From Guillardia theta CCMP2712 (taxonomy: Eukaryota > Cryptophyceae > Pyrenomonadales > Geminigeraceae), in the NCBI RefSeq assembly GCF_000315625.1, contig NW_005434661.1, forward strand, positions 768,345-832,344: a stretch of DNA of 64,000 nt. The letters are read 5' to 3'. Both the position numbers and the translations under genes were made by a program. Positions 1 to 11,065 of the stretch are shown piece by piece. Below the pieces are notes generated by a model, which ran no database searches, had not been told where the DNA came from, and worked only from the letters and a program-made list of their open reading frames with translations. How positions within the stretch are numbered: the first letter of the stretch is position 1; each line of letters opens with the position of its first letter.

Positions 1-4
1 TTAG

Positions 5-100
5 AGGTTCCCTTATTTCCTGCAGGGTCCTTTATTTCGGGCAGGTTCCTTATTTTCCTGGCTAGGTTCATATTTCTTGACAGGTTCCTTATTTCCTGGC
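5..100. repeat. degenerate ~20-bp tandem repeat
   Basis: About five imperfect copies of a unit close to aggttccttatttcctggc run head to tail at the left edge of the window. Copies differ by point changes and small indels. On the minus strand an open frame (13-285) crosses it and reads as a Glu/Pro/Lys-rich repeat after an acidic run, so it could be coding sequence of a gene leaving the window to the left; this is not supported by anything else. Confidence 0.6.
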
Positions 101-381
101 ATGCAGATTTCGGTACCTTGTGCTGGTGGAGTAAGAGCCGCCCAGGATGACGTAAGCCTCCTCATCCTCCTCGTCTTCATCATAGTCATCATCATATTTA
201 TCATCATAATCATGTCGTCATCCTCCTCCTCCTCCTCCTCATTGCTTTCTAGCGGCAGACGGATACTGTCTCTCTCGTTGAGCACTGTGTGCGTAACATC
301 CTACAAGTGTTGTTCTTGCAACACTCTGCTCCCTCCCCTCCCTTCCTCTCGACTTCTATCCGTCTCCTTCCTGACAATTCT

Positions 382-2634
382 CATGCTTCAGACATTCATT
401 GTCGACGTCGCCTCCTCTGCTTTCTCTCAGTGCATTCCCAACGGCTTTGCGGACAGCTCCCTGCTCTCGCGACAACAGCTCAAGGTAGGCGGGGGGCGAG
501 GAAGCGAGGAGGGAAAGGAAGAAGCGAGCAGGGAGAGGAGGAGGGAGGGAGGAAAGGAAGAGGGGTTGATGATAAGGGAGGGAGAGAGGAGAGGAGGGCA
601 AGAGAAGAGGAGGTTCCGATATCACAGGATATGAATGAAAGGAGCTTCATGAAGTTCAGAACTTGTTTGACGTCTTTGCAGGCTCTTTCTGATGTTTGCA
701 ATTCCGAGATCTACCGGTGTGTCTCCTCCTCTTGCTCCTCTTCCACCTTGTCCCTTCCTCCCTCCCTCTCTCCCTCCCCTGTTTTGCTGTCAGCTGCCTT
801 TTCAGCAATCCTCGTCTCCCCTCCTTCACCATCTCCTTTTCTTGCCACCTCCTCTCCTCCTCCTCCTCCTCTCCTCCTTCTCCTCCTCCTCTCCTCCTTC
901 TCCTCCTACTCATTACTTGACCATCATCGCATTGATCTGACCCCTTCGGCAGCATCTGGTATCACTTCCGCCTGAGAGAAGGAGACGGTTCTGTCGCTCC
1001 CGTCATCATCTTCATCGTCTATATGGTCTCTTCCTCTCCCAACCCCTGCTGCTGCTCCTCCTCTCCCTCCTCCTCTCCCTCCTCCTCTCCCTCCTCCTCT
1101 CCCTCCTCTCCCTCCTCTCCCTCCTCTCCTCAACATCCTGACAGTCGTCTCAGGGCCTGACGAGCATCGAGACGGTCATGTACTACACCTACATCCTCAA
1201 CTTCCATGAGGACGGGAGGATCCTGGACCTCTACAGGAGGCTCATCGCGTGAGTCCCTCCTTGGACCCTTCCCGCGTCCTGCCCCTCACGTTTTCCGCTC
1301 GCAGAAAGGAGGGGACGCTGTTCTGCCCCCTCGACGTCGAAGTCAGCCCTGCTGAGCTCATGACTATCCTCCAGGTCTGCCTGCTCTGCTCCTCGTCCCC
1401 TTCTTCTGTTCCCCTCCTAGCGCCATGAGTTACATCTACCCTCCTCCTCCTCCACCTCCTCCACCTCCCCCTCCCCCTCCTCCTCTTCCTCCTCTTCCCC
1501 CTTTCCCTCTTCCTTTCCCTTCCGCCCCCCCCCACCCCACTCGCCTGCTTTTTCCTCCTCTTTCTGCTCTCGGCTCTTGTTTCTTCCTCTTTCCTCTACC
1601 TCCCTTGGGGTGCCTCATTGATGTTTGATTTGTAATTAATCTGAGCAGATGGAGGGGGGAAAGATGGGAGGATGAAGGTACAGCATGGGCTGCTGCTGCA
1701 GACCAGGGGAAAGAGAGAGAGGAAGGGGGGTGCGAGAGGAAGGGAGAAGGAAGGAGTGAGGAAGGGAGAGGGAGGGGGAGAGAGAGGGGGGGGAGGGGAA
1801 CGAGAAGGACGAGGAGGATGTAATGATTTGTCTGCTAACTTTACTCTAGGAATTTAGTTGTCACAGAGATCAACGTCAATTATGAGAGCGAAAGTGAGGA
1901 GGAGACTCAAGCTTCCTCCTCCTCCTCTACCTCAAAAAGCTATACCCACATGGCGATATACACGTAGGAACTCCCCATCTTCCCCTGCCTCCCTCCCTGC
2001 TTCCCTCCCTGCCTCCCCTCCTTCCTGCCTCCCTTCCTTCCTCTTTCGTACTCCCATCCCCTCTTCCCAACCACCCCCCCCCTCCCCCTCACTCTCCTCT
2101 CCTTCCTAGCTGATGGCGCCTGATCGACCTCAGGTGCCAGAAGGAAGGGAAGCGCTTCCTTCATCGCCACTTCCTCCGCTTCCCCACAGGCAGCACCCGA
2201 GCGGTTCCCTCCTTGCCAGCATGACGAGATGCTGCAGGGGCCCTGGCGGAGCTCGTGGGGGATGAGGTGGAGTACCTCGTCTCCGCCTCCATCGTCTCTT
2301 CCATCCACAGGATCGTCGAGAGCTATGAGAGAGGTCTAGAGCACTTACTCCCTCCTCCCTCCTCCCTCCTCCTCTTGTACCTCTAAACCTTCGTTCCTCC
2401 TGCCCCCCACTTTCCACCCGCCTTCACTTGACTCTTCAGCTTCTCATCTTCTCCTTCCCATCTCAAATGCCAGCAGGCGAAGCTGCATGATGTGAAGGAG
2501 TTCAGCCAGGACGCGACGGGCTTTGAGCTTGTGTACATTGAAACATTGCCGGAAGCAACTTCTCTGCTATCATACACACAGTTCACGCTCTCCTCCTCAT
2601 CATCGGCTTCGCTGATTGTCCCAGGGATTTTCTG
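382..2634 (+). CDS. unrecognised multi-exon protein
   Basis: A chain of short exons on the plus strand separated by CT-rich introns. Readable exons: 382-483 (ATG, then FIVDVASSAF..., donor gtaggc), about 681-715 (ALSDVCNSEIYR), from about 955 (IWYHFRLREGDGS), 1156-1249 (SIETVMYYTYILNFHEDG, donor gtgagt), about 1304-1374, a Ser/Glu-rich exon near 1855-1965 (VTEINVNYESESEEE), exons around 2110-2335 and a last exon about 2474-2634 ending in TGA. The mix of exons with clean acceptor and donor sites makes a real gene likely, but start, some joins and function are unknown. I do not recognise the family. The last exon overlaps the tentative last exon of the convergent HAD-like gene. Confidence 0.4.
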
Positions 2635-4992
2635 AGCCTGGCTGGCAGCTCCTGTACCATCAAGTCACGAGCCTCCGCCTCCCTCCCTGCTCCTCCCGCG
2701 GCCTCGTCCCTTCTCTGCCTCTTCCTCGTCGTTTTGACACTCTCTTTTCCCTCCCTCTTCCTCCTCGCTCCCCGTCAAGCCTCCTCTCACCTCCATTGTG
2801 TCATCGTCCAGCTCCGACAGCGACGCGATACTCTCCTTCAAGGTGAACCAAAGGCGGTCGAGCTTGGCGACCTGCGCAGCAGAGTTAACCAGCCGAAGGT
2901 CAATGAGACGCAGAGAAAGACGGGGTAAGGGGAATCAAGAGCAGCTGAGGCAGCAGGAAAGAACCTTGTTGTATGAGAGCTTGATCGCCTCCTTCCTCTG
3001 CTTAGCCTCTTCCCACCTAATCATCCAGCGAGTGAGCATAGAAACACAGGAAAGGAGGATGACATGAGGGGGAGGGAGGAGGAGGAGGGGAGGAAGGGAG
3101 CAGGGAGGAGGAAGGGAGCAGGGAGGAGGAAGGTAGCAGGGAGGAGGAAGGTAGCAGGGAGGAGGAGGAGAGGGTCCTAACCTCTTGTCTGCCGCGATCT
3201 CACCCTCAGTCAGATCTTCCTTGCCGAAGGATGGGGGAGCGATGCCCCACTCAACCACGCTGTGCAAACGACACGAGAGTCAACATGAGAGCGAGAGGGG
3301 GGTGGCGAGGAAGGGAGGAGACATGAAGGAAACATTGAGGTGAAGCAGAAATGAAAGTGCCAGGAACACGAGTGAGAGGAGGAGAAGGAGATGACCTTCG
3401 TGTTACGATGTCAACACACTCAGCAGAGTTCTTGCTCAAGACGTCATCATTCACCACCTCGTCCCACTGAGAACAGTCAGCCGCCTCCTTCCCTCCCTTC
3501 TCCCCTCCTCCTTCCCTCCCTTCTCTCGTTCTCTTTACCTGGCATGGCTCCCAGTAATCGTACGTGGGCACACGAATCAGGCGGCACTGGATAAACGTGA
3601 GGAGGAGAAGGGGAGCAAGGGAAATTGCAAGGGAAGATAGACGAGTACAAAGGTAAGAGTCAAGAGGTGAAGAGATGAAGAGGCGAGGGGAGGGAGGAAG
3701 CAGGAACGAGGAAAGATGAAGAAGGAGGAGCAAGGGGGAGGAGGAAGAATGCTCTTATGACAGGATCTTACTTGATCTCCACCCCCCAGCACGTTCCCAT
3801 CGTCATCGAACATGATTGTGCGAGATATTGACACCCATGACATTCCGGAATCCTTTGAAAGCTCATCGCACACAAACTGGGCAGCAAGTCAGCTCCCCCC
3901 GCCTCACTCGCTGACACGGCAGCTGACCTGCAAGCTCTTCCTTGCAGCAAACTCAGGGTGTCCATCCTTACAGTCCTGCCTCGAGAACAGTCTGTAGATG
4001 AACTTGAAACCTAGCACCGCCCCTCAGCTTTCTGCATTAAGGAAAGCCCTCAAGTACCTGCCACCTCCTCCATCGCGGCACAAACTTTGCTCGCCCATGC
4101 CCGTTCGGAGTGCGTGTACACCTGAAGATCCTGTGTCAGCCTATCCCCTCGCTCGATGAGACTCCTCCTCATCCTACCACAATCGTGGCCCCGATTTCAC
4201 GTAGATACTGAATCATGCTGATCAAACTGCCGCGTACACGTCAATCCCTGCTCACATCTTCCTCCTCCTGCTCTTCCTCCTCACCCTGGGCGCAACATCC
4301 CTCGCTTCAGAAAGGGAACGATCTCGTCTGCGTTAAGCCCATGGTGCCTCCCCTCCGGCCACCAAGTCCAGTCGACATTCGTCTCAATGTTGTCCCTGCG
4401 CAAGGCAAGGCACGAGTCAGAACACCCCGAGGAGGACATCAGATTCAAGTCACCGATCGGACAGAGCCACCAGGTCACCGACCATCGTTCTGTCCATGTC
4501 AAACACGACCAGCAGCTCTTCACCGATCTTGGAGGTCGAGTGCTCTTCGTGGTCCTCCTCCTCCTCATCATCCGATTCCACAGCGATCGCGAGCTCCGAT
4601 TGAGTTCTCTTGAGACTCGAGGTGGGTGTGACTGTCCCTACCGTGTGATCCAACGTGTGGTGTTTGGCATCATGCTCCTGATGCTTGGCTGCGGTTTCCT
4701 CCTTGGCTACTGGCGCAGCTTCTTCCTCCTCGTCGTCGAGGTGAAGGTTCGACATGGACATGAACTTCCGTGAGAGAGTGCGGTGCTCTTCATGTCCGGC
4801 TCCCTGCTTGTGATGTCCATTGGCCGCGGTGGGCGACAGGCTGAATTTCTGCCCATCAAGTGACGAGTTGCGGCATGGCTTCACTTGTGGGGATTTGATG
4901 TGCATAAGAAAATCGTCGTCCTCATGCTCCTCGTGGTCCAAGAGTTCGATCTTAGTCTCGGGAAGATGCGAAGCTGAATCTCCTGTTCCCAT
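2583..4992 (-). CDS. HAD-superfamily phosphatase-like protein
   Basis: Multi-exon minus-strand gene. Exon 1 (4992-4454) encodes an acidic, His- and Ser-rich N-terminus of about 155 residues, then the HAD motif I block VVFDMDRTMVGD with the two aspartates expected of the nucleophile/acid pair. Exon 2 (4395-4285) follows a 59-nt intron. Later exons give a hydrophobic strand ending in VVYTHSERAW (motif II-like Thr/Ser), KDGHPEFAARKS (possible motif III Lys) and IMFDDDGNVLGG (an acidic pair, possibly motif IV). Further exons (PTYDYWEPC, VEWGIAPPSFG, coiled KQRKEAIKL) extend to about 2791. A final exon 2654-2583 is tentative. Family knowledge: HAD enzymes of this type are phosphatases acting on proteins or small molecules. 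The substrate cannot be told. Introns are strongly CT-rich on the sense strand. Confidence 0.6.
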
Positions 4993-4999
4993 GGCAAGA

Positions 5000-5460
5000 C
5001 TGAGAGATGTGCGTCAAACGCGATTAAGAGCTTGAACCAAATGTATACTTTCTCAAAGTTCGGAATCGGCTTCTGACGATTTGCTACTGCGACGGCTGAC
5101 ACCTCAAATGTTCCTCCTACAAGTAAAAGGAAGCTTAGAAAGAATGTCGCGAATCGATGAAAGCAAAACATCTCCCTTCTGCTTGTGTGTGATTGCAATG
5201 ATGCGTCTAATGGTGTAGACAAAGCAGAACAATCTGCCTCTCACCCTATCTGAACTGTTCAAACGCACAACAGATGCATGATCTGCTATCTACATGTCAC
5301 TCCTGCTGCTCGTCTTTGACATCCCCTAATCCATCCCTTCCCATGTCCACCCTTGACGCGCAGCATTCCATGTGCCTGAGAGCAGCATGTGCAGGGGATA
5401 CCTTCCTATCGATATTACAACAATATTTTAGTCAAATTAATTACAATAGTATTCTGGTAG
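5000..5460. other. gene-free upstream region of the HAD-like gene
   Basis: No convincing coding sequence. An upstream in-frame minus-strand ORF (5222-4881) is in a different frame from the HAD-like protein and probably represents leader sequence. Base composition is ordinary until about 5460, where a G-rich island begins. Confidence 0.4.
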
Positions 5461-6110
5461 GTCTTTTATACACGTGAAGATCACCCCTACATTCTCGGGT
5501 ATTTAGAGGGGTAGTCTGAGGGTATGCCTGCTTCCGTTCTCCCGGCTTTGGGCGGTAGACAGTGGGGGTAGGGGGCGATGAGATCCCCATGTGAGGCAAT
5601 TGAAGGGGGTGGGGTTCTTCACGGAGGGGTCCTATGAAAGTGAATTGATATGAGGGGTCCTTGAGATGAGAGTACCTACCCTCCTTTCTGGAAGTTGCAT
5701 TCGGTGAGATGCTGGGGAAAGGGGGTACCTCACAACAAGGAAGATTGTGGAGGATGGTGGGGTACATTTAGGCCATCTCCAGAAGCGCAGGGTGGGGTAC
5801 CCATACTAAAAGTATTTTATTTTGAGCCGGTTTGAAGCCATGAAGGGTCATGATAGGATAAGATGGGGTGAGGGTGGTACATAATGAGGGACTCAAGGGT
5901 AAATGGTGGGGTATTATGAGGTTCCAAATGGGGTGGTCTGTCCTAATTGGTGCATTCGTCTCGGGGTACGGGGTAATGTGGATACCGGTCACTCGAACTA
6001 CCCCCATGGGGGTGATTTTGTACCTTTGCATCTGTTCGAAAAATGGGGTGGGATGGCGGAGTCAGGGTCTTGAGGTGGAGAAGGGGGAGGGTGGGGGTAG
6101 TCCTTTGTTG
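5460..6110. repeat. strand-asymmetric GGGGTA-rich island
   Basis: The top strand is densely populated with GGGGTA, GGGGTGG and GGGTAG motifs, while the bottom strand has few. Reading frames through it are low-complexity and lack family features. Comparable islands occur at 11740-12230, 12570-12800, 23660-23960, 40640-41170 (opposite strand) and 53650-53890 (opposite strand). This looks like a dispersed, decayed repeat or a strand-biased intergenic sequence class. Confidence 0.5.
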
Positions 6111-6137
6111 AAGAAGGTGCAGCCGACCGTAGCTTCA

Positions 6138-6225
6138 AACTCACCGGGCCCCCGGCCCGGCCCCGGCCCCCGCCGGGCCCGGCCGGGGCCGGTGGGGGCC
6201 GGCTCCGAGTGCGGACTGATAACCG
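6138..6225. repeat. GC-rich palindromic core
   Basis: Almost pure G+C with many overlapping GGCC/CCGG steps, able to fold into a strong stem-loop. It immediately follows the GGGGTA island and begins with ctcaccgggcc, a string also found at about 53937. The sequence from here to about 6680 includes two short copies of gacaacttgta and no genes. Confidence 0.5.
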
Positions 6226-6737
6226 ACGGTGGGACTCTTGTGACAACTTGTACTTACTTTTAACTTAGTAACTTTGAGAAAAAGTCTTGTCCGATCAACT
6301 CTCAGACTCCTAACTTAGGCTCCGCTGACGGTCTCGGAGTGAGTAACCCAGGTCGAGTGACCGGCATGGACTCAGTCGGGCCCAGCCGGTCCCCAGACTC
6401 GCGTGTAGCCTAGCATGATGTGATTTTTTGAAATTTCAAGATAAGGTTGATTTTGACAACTTGTAGATAAAACTTCAAATTAAATAACAAATGTTCAAAT
6501 AAGAATTGGACCGTACTGGGGGATTCGTTCCTGCCGTTGGCTTGTGGCATCTGTCTCAGTGAGATGGGGGGGTAGGGGGTGATAATCTTATATCGATCAC
6601 CCCTACTTTATACCAGGTAAACCCCCTCAACACACGGGGTAGTCTGACTCATCTATCATACGATCCTAACCCTTTGAACTATGCAACTGGGCTGGCAGCC
6701 AATGAGCGGCAGGGCGTCAGAAACCAATGAACTGACA

Positions 6738-6816
6738 GGAGGAAGAGGAGGAAGAGGAGGAAGAGGAGGGGAGAGGAGGAGGAGGAGGAGGAGGAGGAGG
6801 AGGAGGAGGAGGAGGA
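6738..6816. repeat. (GGA)n microsatellite
   Basis: Long AGG/GGA triplet run, with slight interruptions at its left end. Open frames through it are artefacts of the repeat. Confidence 0.9.
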
Positions 6817-7044
6817 GGGGTTCTCCTGAGGAGGAGGGGGATAGGATGAGGGGAATGGGAATGGGAATGAGCGATGAAGCGAGATGAAGGCAGCAGGTTT
6901 GCAGGACGAACTATTCTGAGCTGGAGGGCAATGCTTGAAGTTACTTGACTATGAGAGGATGTCAAGGACGATAGGGTTGTCAGGGGATATACGATGACTT
7001 GCATGCAAACTGATGTCTTCTTCTGCAGATTTTCGTCCTGGAAG

Positions 7045-9045
7045 ATGGAGGTATCGGACAAAGAGAACTTGGTTCAGCCCGAGAGCACCACCAACTGGCT
7101 GAATGGCCGAAAGATGAATCTTCTGTCGAATGTTGCGATCGGAGGGAAGGCGGGCCTGCAGTTGAAGAGCAATCACGGGGACTCGCACGCGAGCATGCAA
7201 GACGAGTCTGGTCACGAGATGAAGAAGAGCAACAAGAGAGTATGCTTTGAGATCGATCAGAACGTGATCGCAAACCAGAACATCTCCTCGTTGCAAGCAA
7301 ACGTAATATCTAGAGAGCCCAAGGTCTTTCGTGTGCTGCCCGAGAAGAGGAGCCAGGCAGAAGACGATGAGGAGGTCGTGGAGACTGAACCACAACAAGA
7401 CATGTGTCAAGGCATCGAGGAATCCGAGGGAGAGTTGAAGGGGGGAGAAGCAGTTTCGAATGAGGAGGAAGAAATGGAAGGTGTTGTGCATGAAAAGGTG
7501 GAACATGTCAATCCAGCACAACCGAAAGAGGACAAAGAGAACTCGCAGGTAGACGACAAACAGACCGATAAGCCTCCAGCGTCTGGTAGCTCCTTTCTTA
7601 TCCTTGTAGCTTTTGTTGACGCTGGCAGTCTCAGCCGTCGATGGTGCGAACGAGGGAGTTTGTCGTGGACCGAAGAAAGAGCACAACTTGCGCATAGTCA
7701 GCCTTGCTATGATGTCAGATGGTGCGATGATTGACTTGAGCTCAGGCGGTTCAGAAGAGCAGGCGGTCGGAGGAGAATCGAAGTCTCCTGGAGATCTCGT
7801 CTCCTGCTACTAAGACGATCTCCTTCAAGAAATCAGATGAGCCGATGAGAGATAAGCTCGTCGTCGTCGAGAGCCTCGGCCTCACTCTCGTCAACTCAGA
7901 CTGCATGGATGTGCTTGTTGCCCATGTGGACAAGAACCGAAACGCGTACAAGGCAGGTGTGAGATCAGGAGATCTTGTTGTCTCTCTCTGCTTCAAGCTA
8001 GAGGCGTCGACGACGTTGCAAGAGGTGATATGATGTACTGATGTGCTTCAATGTTGTCTCAACCAACCATCAGCTTCGCCCTGACCTTGCGCTCTTGGTA
8101 GGTGCAAGAACGACTGCAGACTATGGAGGACGACGATGTCGTGATCATCGAAGAAGATCAAGAGCTGGTAGCAATCGCCAAGTCGGACGAGAAGATCCAG
8201 CGAGTGCTCGCAGGGAGATCCTCGCACGACAGGTTGGTGGCTCTGGGGAGCAAGAGGATATCGGGGATGCATGTCAAAGAGATTGGGAACCTGTTTGCCA
8301 GCGACGGCAGCCTTGCCATCATCCTGGGACTCGCTGTGAACCTCGAGAGGCTGAATGTTTCCATTCAAGATTTCGCCAGCGACTATGAGGGGATGGTGGA
8401 GAGCTCGGACTCAATCGTCAGGTGCATGAAGTGGATTCAGGTTGACGTCGGCGCCGCATGTGCGACCGAGGAGCACAGGTTCTGTCCTTCCCAAGGCAGT
8501 GCCACAGCAGCAGGAGCAGGAAGCTCCCGGGGGCTACCCAGTCAAACGGCAGATGAACCAAAGATAGAGAACAAGGCTGCAGCATTGTTTCATGCTCCCT
8601 ATGATGACGTTTCCATGCATCACACTCGATTGCCTGTGGCTCGCGGCCCAGGAGCCGAAGACCTCTCCTTCACCCCAAGGCAGCAGCTTGTGAGACAAGA
8701 GAAGCGATCAGTTCCGGACTACCTCTCGTGGCTGGAAGACGTCACCATTACCGACCTCAAGCAGGCAGCCTGGATCCACCACTCCCAGCAGACTCCACTC
8801 AGAGACGAGATGCCAAGGGTGGCCAGGCAGGAGGAGAAGATGGAGATCGACGCCATGTGCGTCGCCAGCAGCGCTGGAATCGACGTCATGTCCGCCAAGC
8901 AGGTGCCCCTGCCATGAGAGAGTGAGAGCAGCAGGTTGCTCACGTGCCCGTGCAGGTCCTGCGCATGTACAGCATGGACGTTGTGGAGGCGATCTATGCC
9001 CTCAAGCATGGGCTCGTTCGCCTGCCCCTCGCAAGAGACGCCTGA
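7045..9045 (+). CDS. PDZ-like domain protein
   Basis: Begins MEVSDKENLVQPES at 7045, just inside a possible exon start after a ctgcag acceptor at 7027. The first 180 residues are acidic and disordered. Two small introns (near 7588-7634 and 7650-7746) restore a continuous frame leading to a PDZ-like unit, ESLGLTLVNSDCMDVLV then AYKAGVRSGDLVVSL, which has the GLGF-like loop and the GD-V turn of PDZ domains. After another intron (about 8025-8101) the protein continues through a predicted helical region (about 8102-8900). A last short exon after 8957 encodes a UBA-like helix (MYSMDVVEAIYALKHG) and ends at TGA 9043-9045. PDZ domains bind C-terminal peptides, so a scaffold role is inferred. No catalytic motif was seen. 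Convergent with the nucleotidyltransferase gene, about 200 bp apart. Confidence 0.6.
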
Positions 9046-9244
9046 CGCGTCTCCGGTCAAGCCTCCTTGTACATACCTGATACATTACCAAAAGGACTCT
9101 TTCACCCCGTGGACAAGTTTTGTTGCGCATGATTTACCAGCAACAACAGTTCAAACTACAAACAGCTGAGACTTCGCAAGTGAAGTTCTCGAAAAGATTG
9201 GAATCAATAAATCAACAGTCGTCTCCCAGAAAAAGATCCTCCTC
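9046..9244. other. convergent intergenic spacer
   Basis: Shared 3' flank of the PDZ gene and the FAM46/TENT5-like gene. It contains aatcaataaatca near 9205 as a possible polyadenylation signal. No other feature is evident. Confidence 0.4.
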
Positions 9245-11065
9245 TCATCGTCTTGATGGCGGAACATACTTGCCCATCGGTCTCGCTTTGTTTCCCGGAG
9301 AAGCTTTGGGCGTCGTTACTTTCTGTGGAGTTTTCCGCTCGAGGCTTGGCGACTTCTTGAGGCTCGCTTGGTTCTCGGCTTCTTCTTCTTCGCTGTTACT
9401 TGAGGTGCTGTTGCATTCCTCGTCTGGCTTGTTGCGCTCCTGGTTTGCAAACTCCACCTTCAACGTCGTGCAGCCACGTCCCCGGAGCTTCCGGCGCCCA
9501 AGCTCCGGGCAAGACGTGGACGTCAACGCCCTCAGCATCCTCCGCACTACCCACGGCACAGTCTGCATCAGCGGGTACCCCTGCTGATGATACTGCTCCA
9601 GCCTCTGAGCTACCGCTAGCGGAACGGTCTCCCAGCCGTTGTCTGTCTGAAAGCTCGTAGGCATCAAGATGCTGATCTCTCTCCCCGACGACGGCTTCCA
9701 GTCCCGCAAGATCCATCGCTGCACGTCGGTGATGGTGTTCTGACCGGCACATCCCGCACACTCTGCAATCTCCGTCGCACAGTTGAGATCTGGAACAAGA
9801 ATCACGCTCTGCAGCTCCTGTTGCACAACTGTGCCGGCCCCGCACAGGGCCTGGAACTGATCAGCCACCAGCACGGCGAACTGAACGCTCACTTCCCCCT
9901 GATTCTCTTCTTTTGACGAGGGTGCATACGCCCGTACCAAGATCAGAATCTGTACCAAGCAAGCAAGAGCGCTCAGGGGAGCCGCAGGGTAGTGAGAGCG
10001 AAGAAAGCTCTTGACGAACCGCAGCGGATCCTCGTGGTTGTTCCTCAGCTTGTTGATGTGCTCCAAGAAGGTCTGGACGAAGATTTTGCCGTACCGCTGC
10101 TCGTCCTCCCAGCTGTTGGGGACCAGTCCCTTGTCGCAGATCGCATGCGCATAGAGCAAAAGACCGTTGACCACCACCTTGGGATCATGGACATTTAGTT
10201 TGCGATGCGCGATCGTTGCCAACGCATCCTCAAACTTCGTCGCCAGCGATCGCGGCACTATTGCAAACTTCGTCTTCTTCCCATACATCGCATGTTGCCA
10301 ACCATACTGAGCCGGAGAAGGGAGATTGATCACGAAGGCGTTGGCGTGATCGAAGAAAGACCGCGTTTGCTTGATCTCCGAAGGAGTCCCGCGACAGAAC
10401 TCCAAGTCAAGGTTCCTGCCTGTTGTCGGATCGCCGATAGAGAGCAGACTGAACGATCCCACGACCACCTGCTTCTGAAAGTAAAAGCTTCGAACAATCG
10501 TCGACAGGTCCTTTGAGGGCGGTTGTACTGATCTGCTTTCAAACCACGTTGTGTATGCCTCTATGATAGCTTTCTCCACCACGTCTCTGCACTTGTCGAA
10601 GTCTAGCGTGCCGATGTAGAAGCGGAGGTCCAAGTCCGTAGGGACTACCCGCAGATCTTGGATTTTGAAGTCGTGTGCAATCACCGATCTTGCAACGCCG
10701 CCATACACTTCCACCACAGTCTCATATTCATTCTCTGAGTTCTTTTCTGCAATCTCGCGAAGTAAGCCATCCAGCTCCTCGGATATTTGCGCTATCAGAT
10801 CTCGAGGCTTCACGATCAACTCAGGCAAGTTCTCAGGCAGTTCAGACACCTGCGGCGTGACCATACGTCGTTGTGTGGGAACGACTTTGAAGTCGCTCGC
10901 CAGGATGTCACACAGTTTCTTTTGGCCGAGCTCACCCAATATCTGGTTATCACTCGCTGTCGCCGTGCTGCTGCTGTCGCCATTTCCGTTCGCTGGGCCT
11001 TTGCTGCTCATATTAGTTTCTGTAACGAGTGTACCATTTACAGAATCATTTTGTGCACCAGTCAT
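9245..11065 (-). CDS. FAM46/TENT5-like nucleotidyltransferase
   Basis: A single uninterrupted frame of 606 residues. After about 80 low-complexity residues it shows the layout of the FAM46/TENT5 non-canonical poly(A) polymerases: a GGVARSVI helix near residue 122, the catalytic acidic pair in PTDLDLRF (about 143-149), a VVVGSFSLLSIG strand, and a third acidic strand in GRNLDLEF (about 220), followed by a helical C-domain (LLLYAHAICDKGL, SFLRSHYPAAPLSALACL). The last 100 residues are Ser/Glu/Lys-rich and end in PPSRR. TENT5 enzymes extend poly(A) tails of selected mRNAs; substrates here are unknown. The N-terminus contains SSKGPANGNGDS, nearly repeated in the DUF789 gene. Two pieces of its 3' coding part (9472-9557 and 9580-9615) are copied at 17608-17753. 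It lacks introns, unlike most neighbours. Confidence 0.7.
   Translation of the reverse strand: MTGAQNDSVNGTLVTETNMSSKGPANGNGDSSSTATASDNQILGELGQKKLCDILASDFKVVPTQRRMVTPQVSELPENLPELIVKPRDLIAQISEELDGLLREIAEKNSENEYETVVEVYGGVARSVIAHDFKIQDLRVVPTDLDLRFYIGTLDFDKCRDVVEKAIIEAYTTWFESRSVQPPSKDLSTIVRSFYFQKQVVVGSFSLLSIGDPTTGRNLDLEFCRGTPSEIKQTRSFFDHANAFVINLPSPAQYGWQHAMYGKKTKFAIVPRSLATKFEDALATIAHRKLNVHDPKVVVNGLLLYAHAICDKGLVPNSWEDEQRYGKIFVQTFLEHINKLRNNHEDPLRFVKSFLRSHYPAAPLSALACLVQILILVRAYAPSSKEENQGEVSVQFAVLVADQFQALCGAGTVVQQELQSVILVPDLNCATEIAECAGCAGQNTITDVQRWILRDWKPSSGREISILMPTSFQTDNGWETVPLAVAQRLEQYHQQGYPLMQTVPWVVRRMLRALTSTSCPELGRRKLRGRGCTTLKVEFANQERNKPDEECNSTSSNSEEEEAENQASLKKSPSLERKTPQKVTTPKASPGNKARPMGKYVPPSRR
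9472..9615. repeat. source of duplicated hairpin fragment
   Basis: Bases 9472-9557 are identical to 17608-17693 (86 bp) and 9580-9615 are identical to 17718-17753 (36 bp). Here they lie inside the FAM46/TENT5-like coding sequence (about residues 484-531). The block also has a short inner inverted repeat, ccggagctt / aagctccgg. Confidence 0.95.

Noticed and set aside
6138-6225. Structured RNA gene (rRNA or tRNA)
   Set aside because: GC-rich but without tRNA boxes or rRNA signatures.
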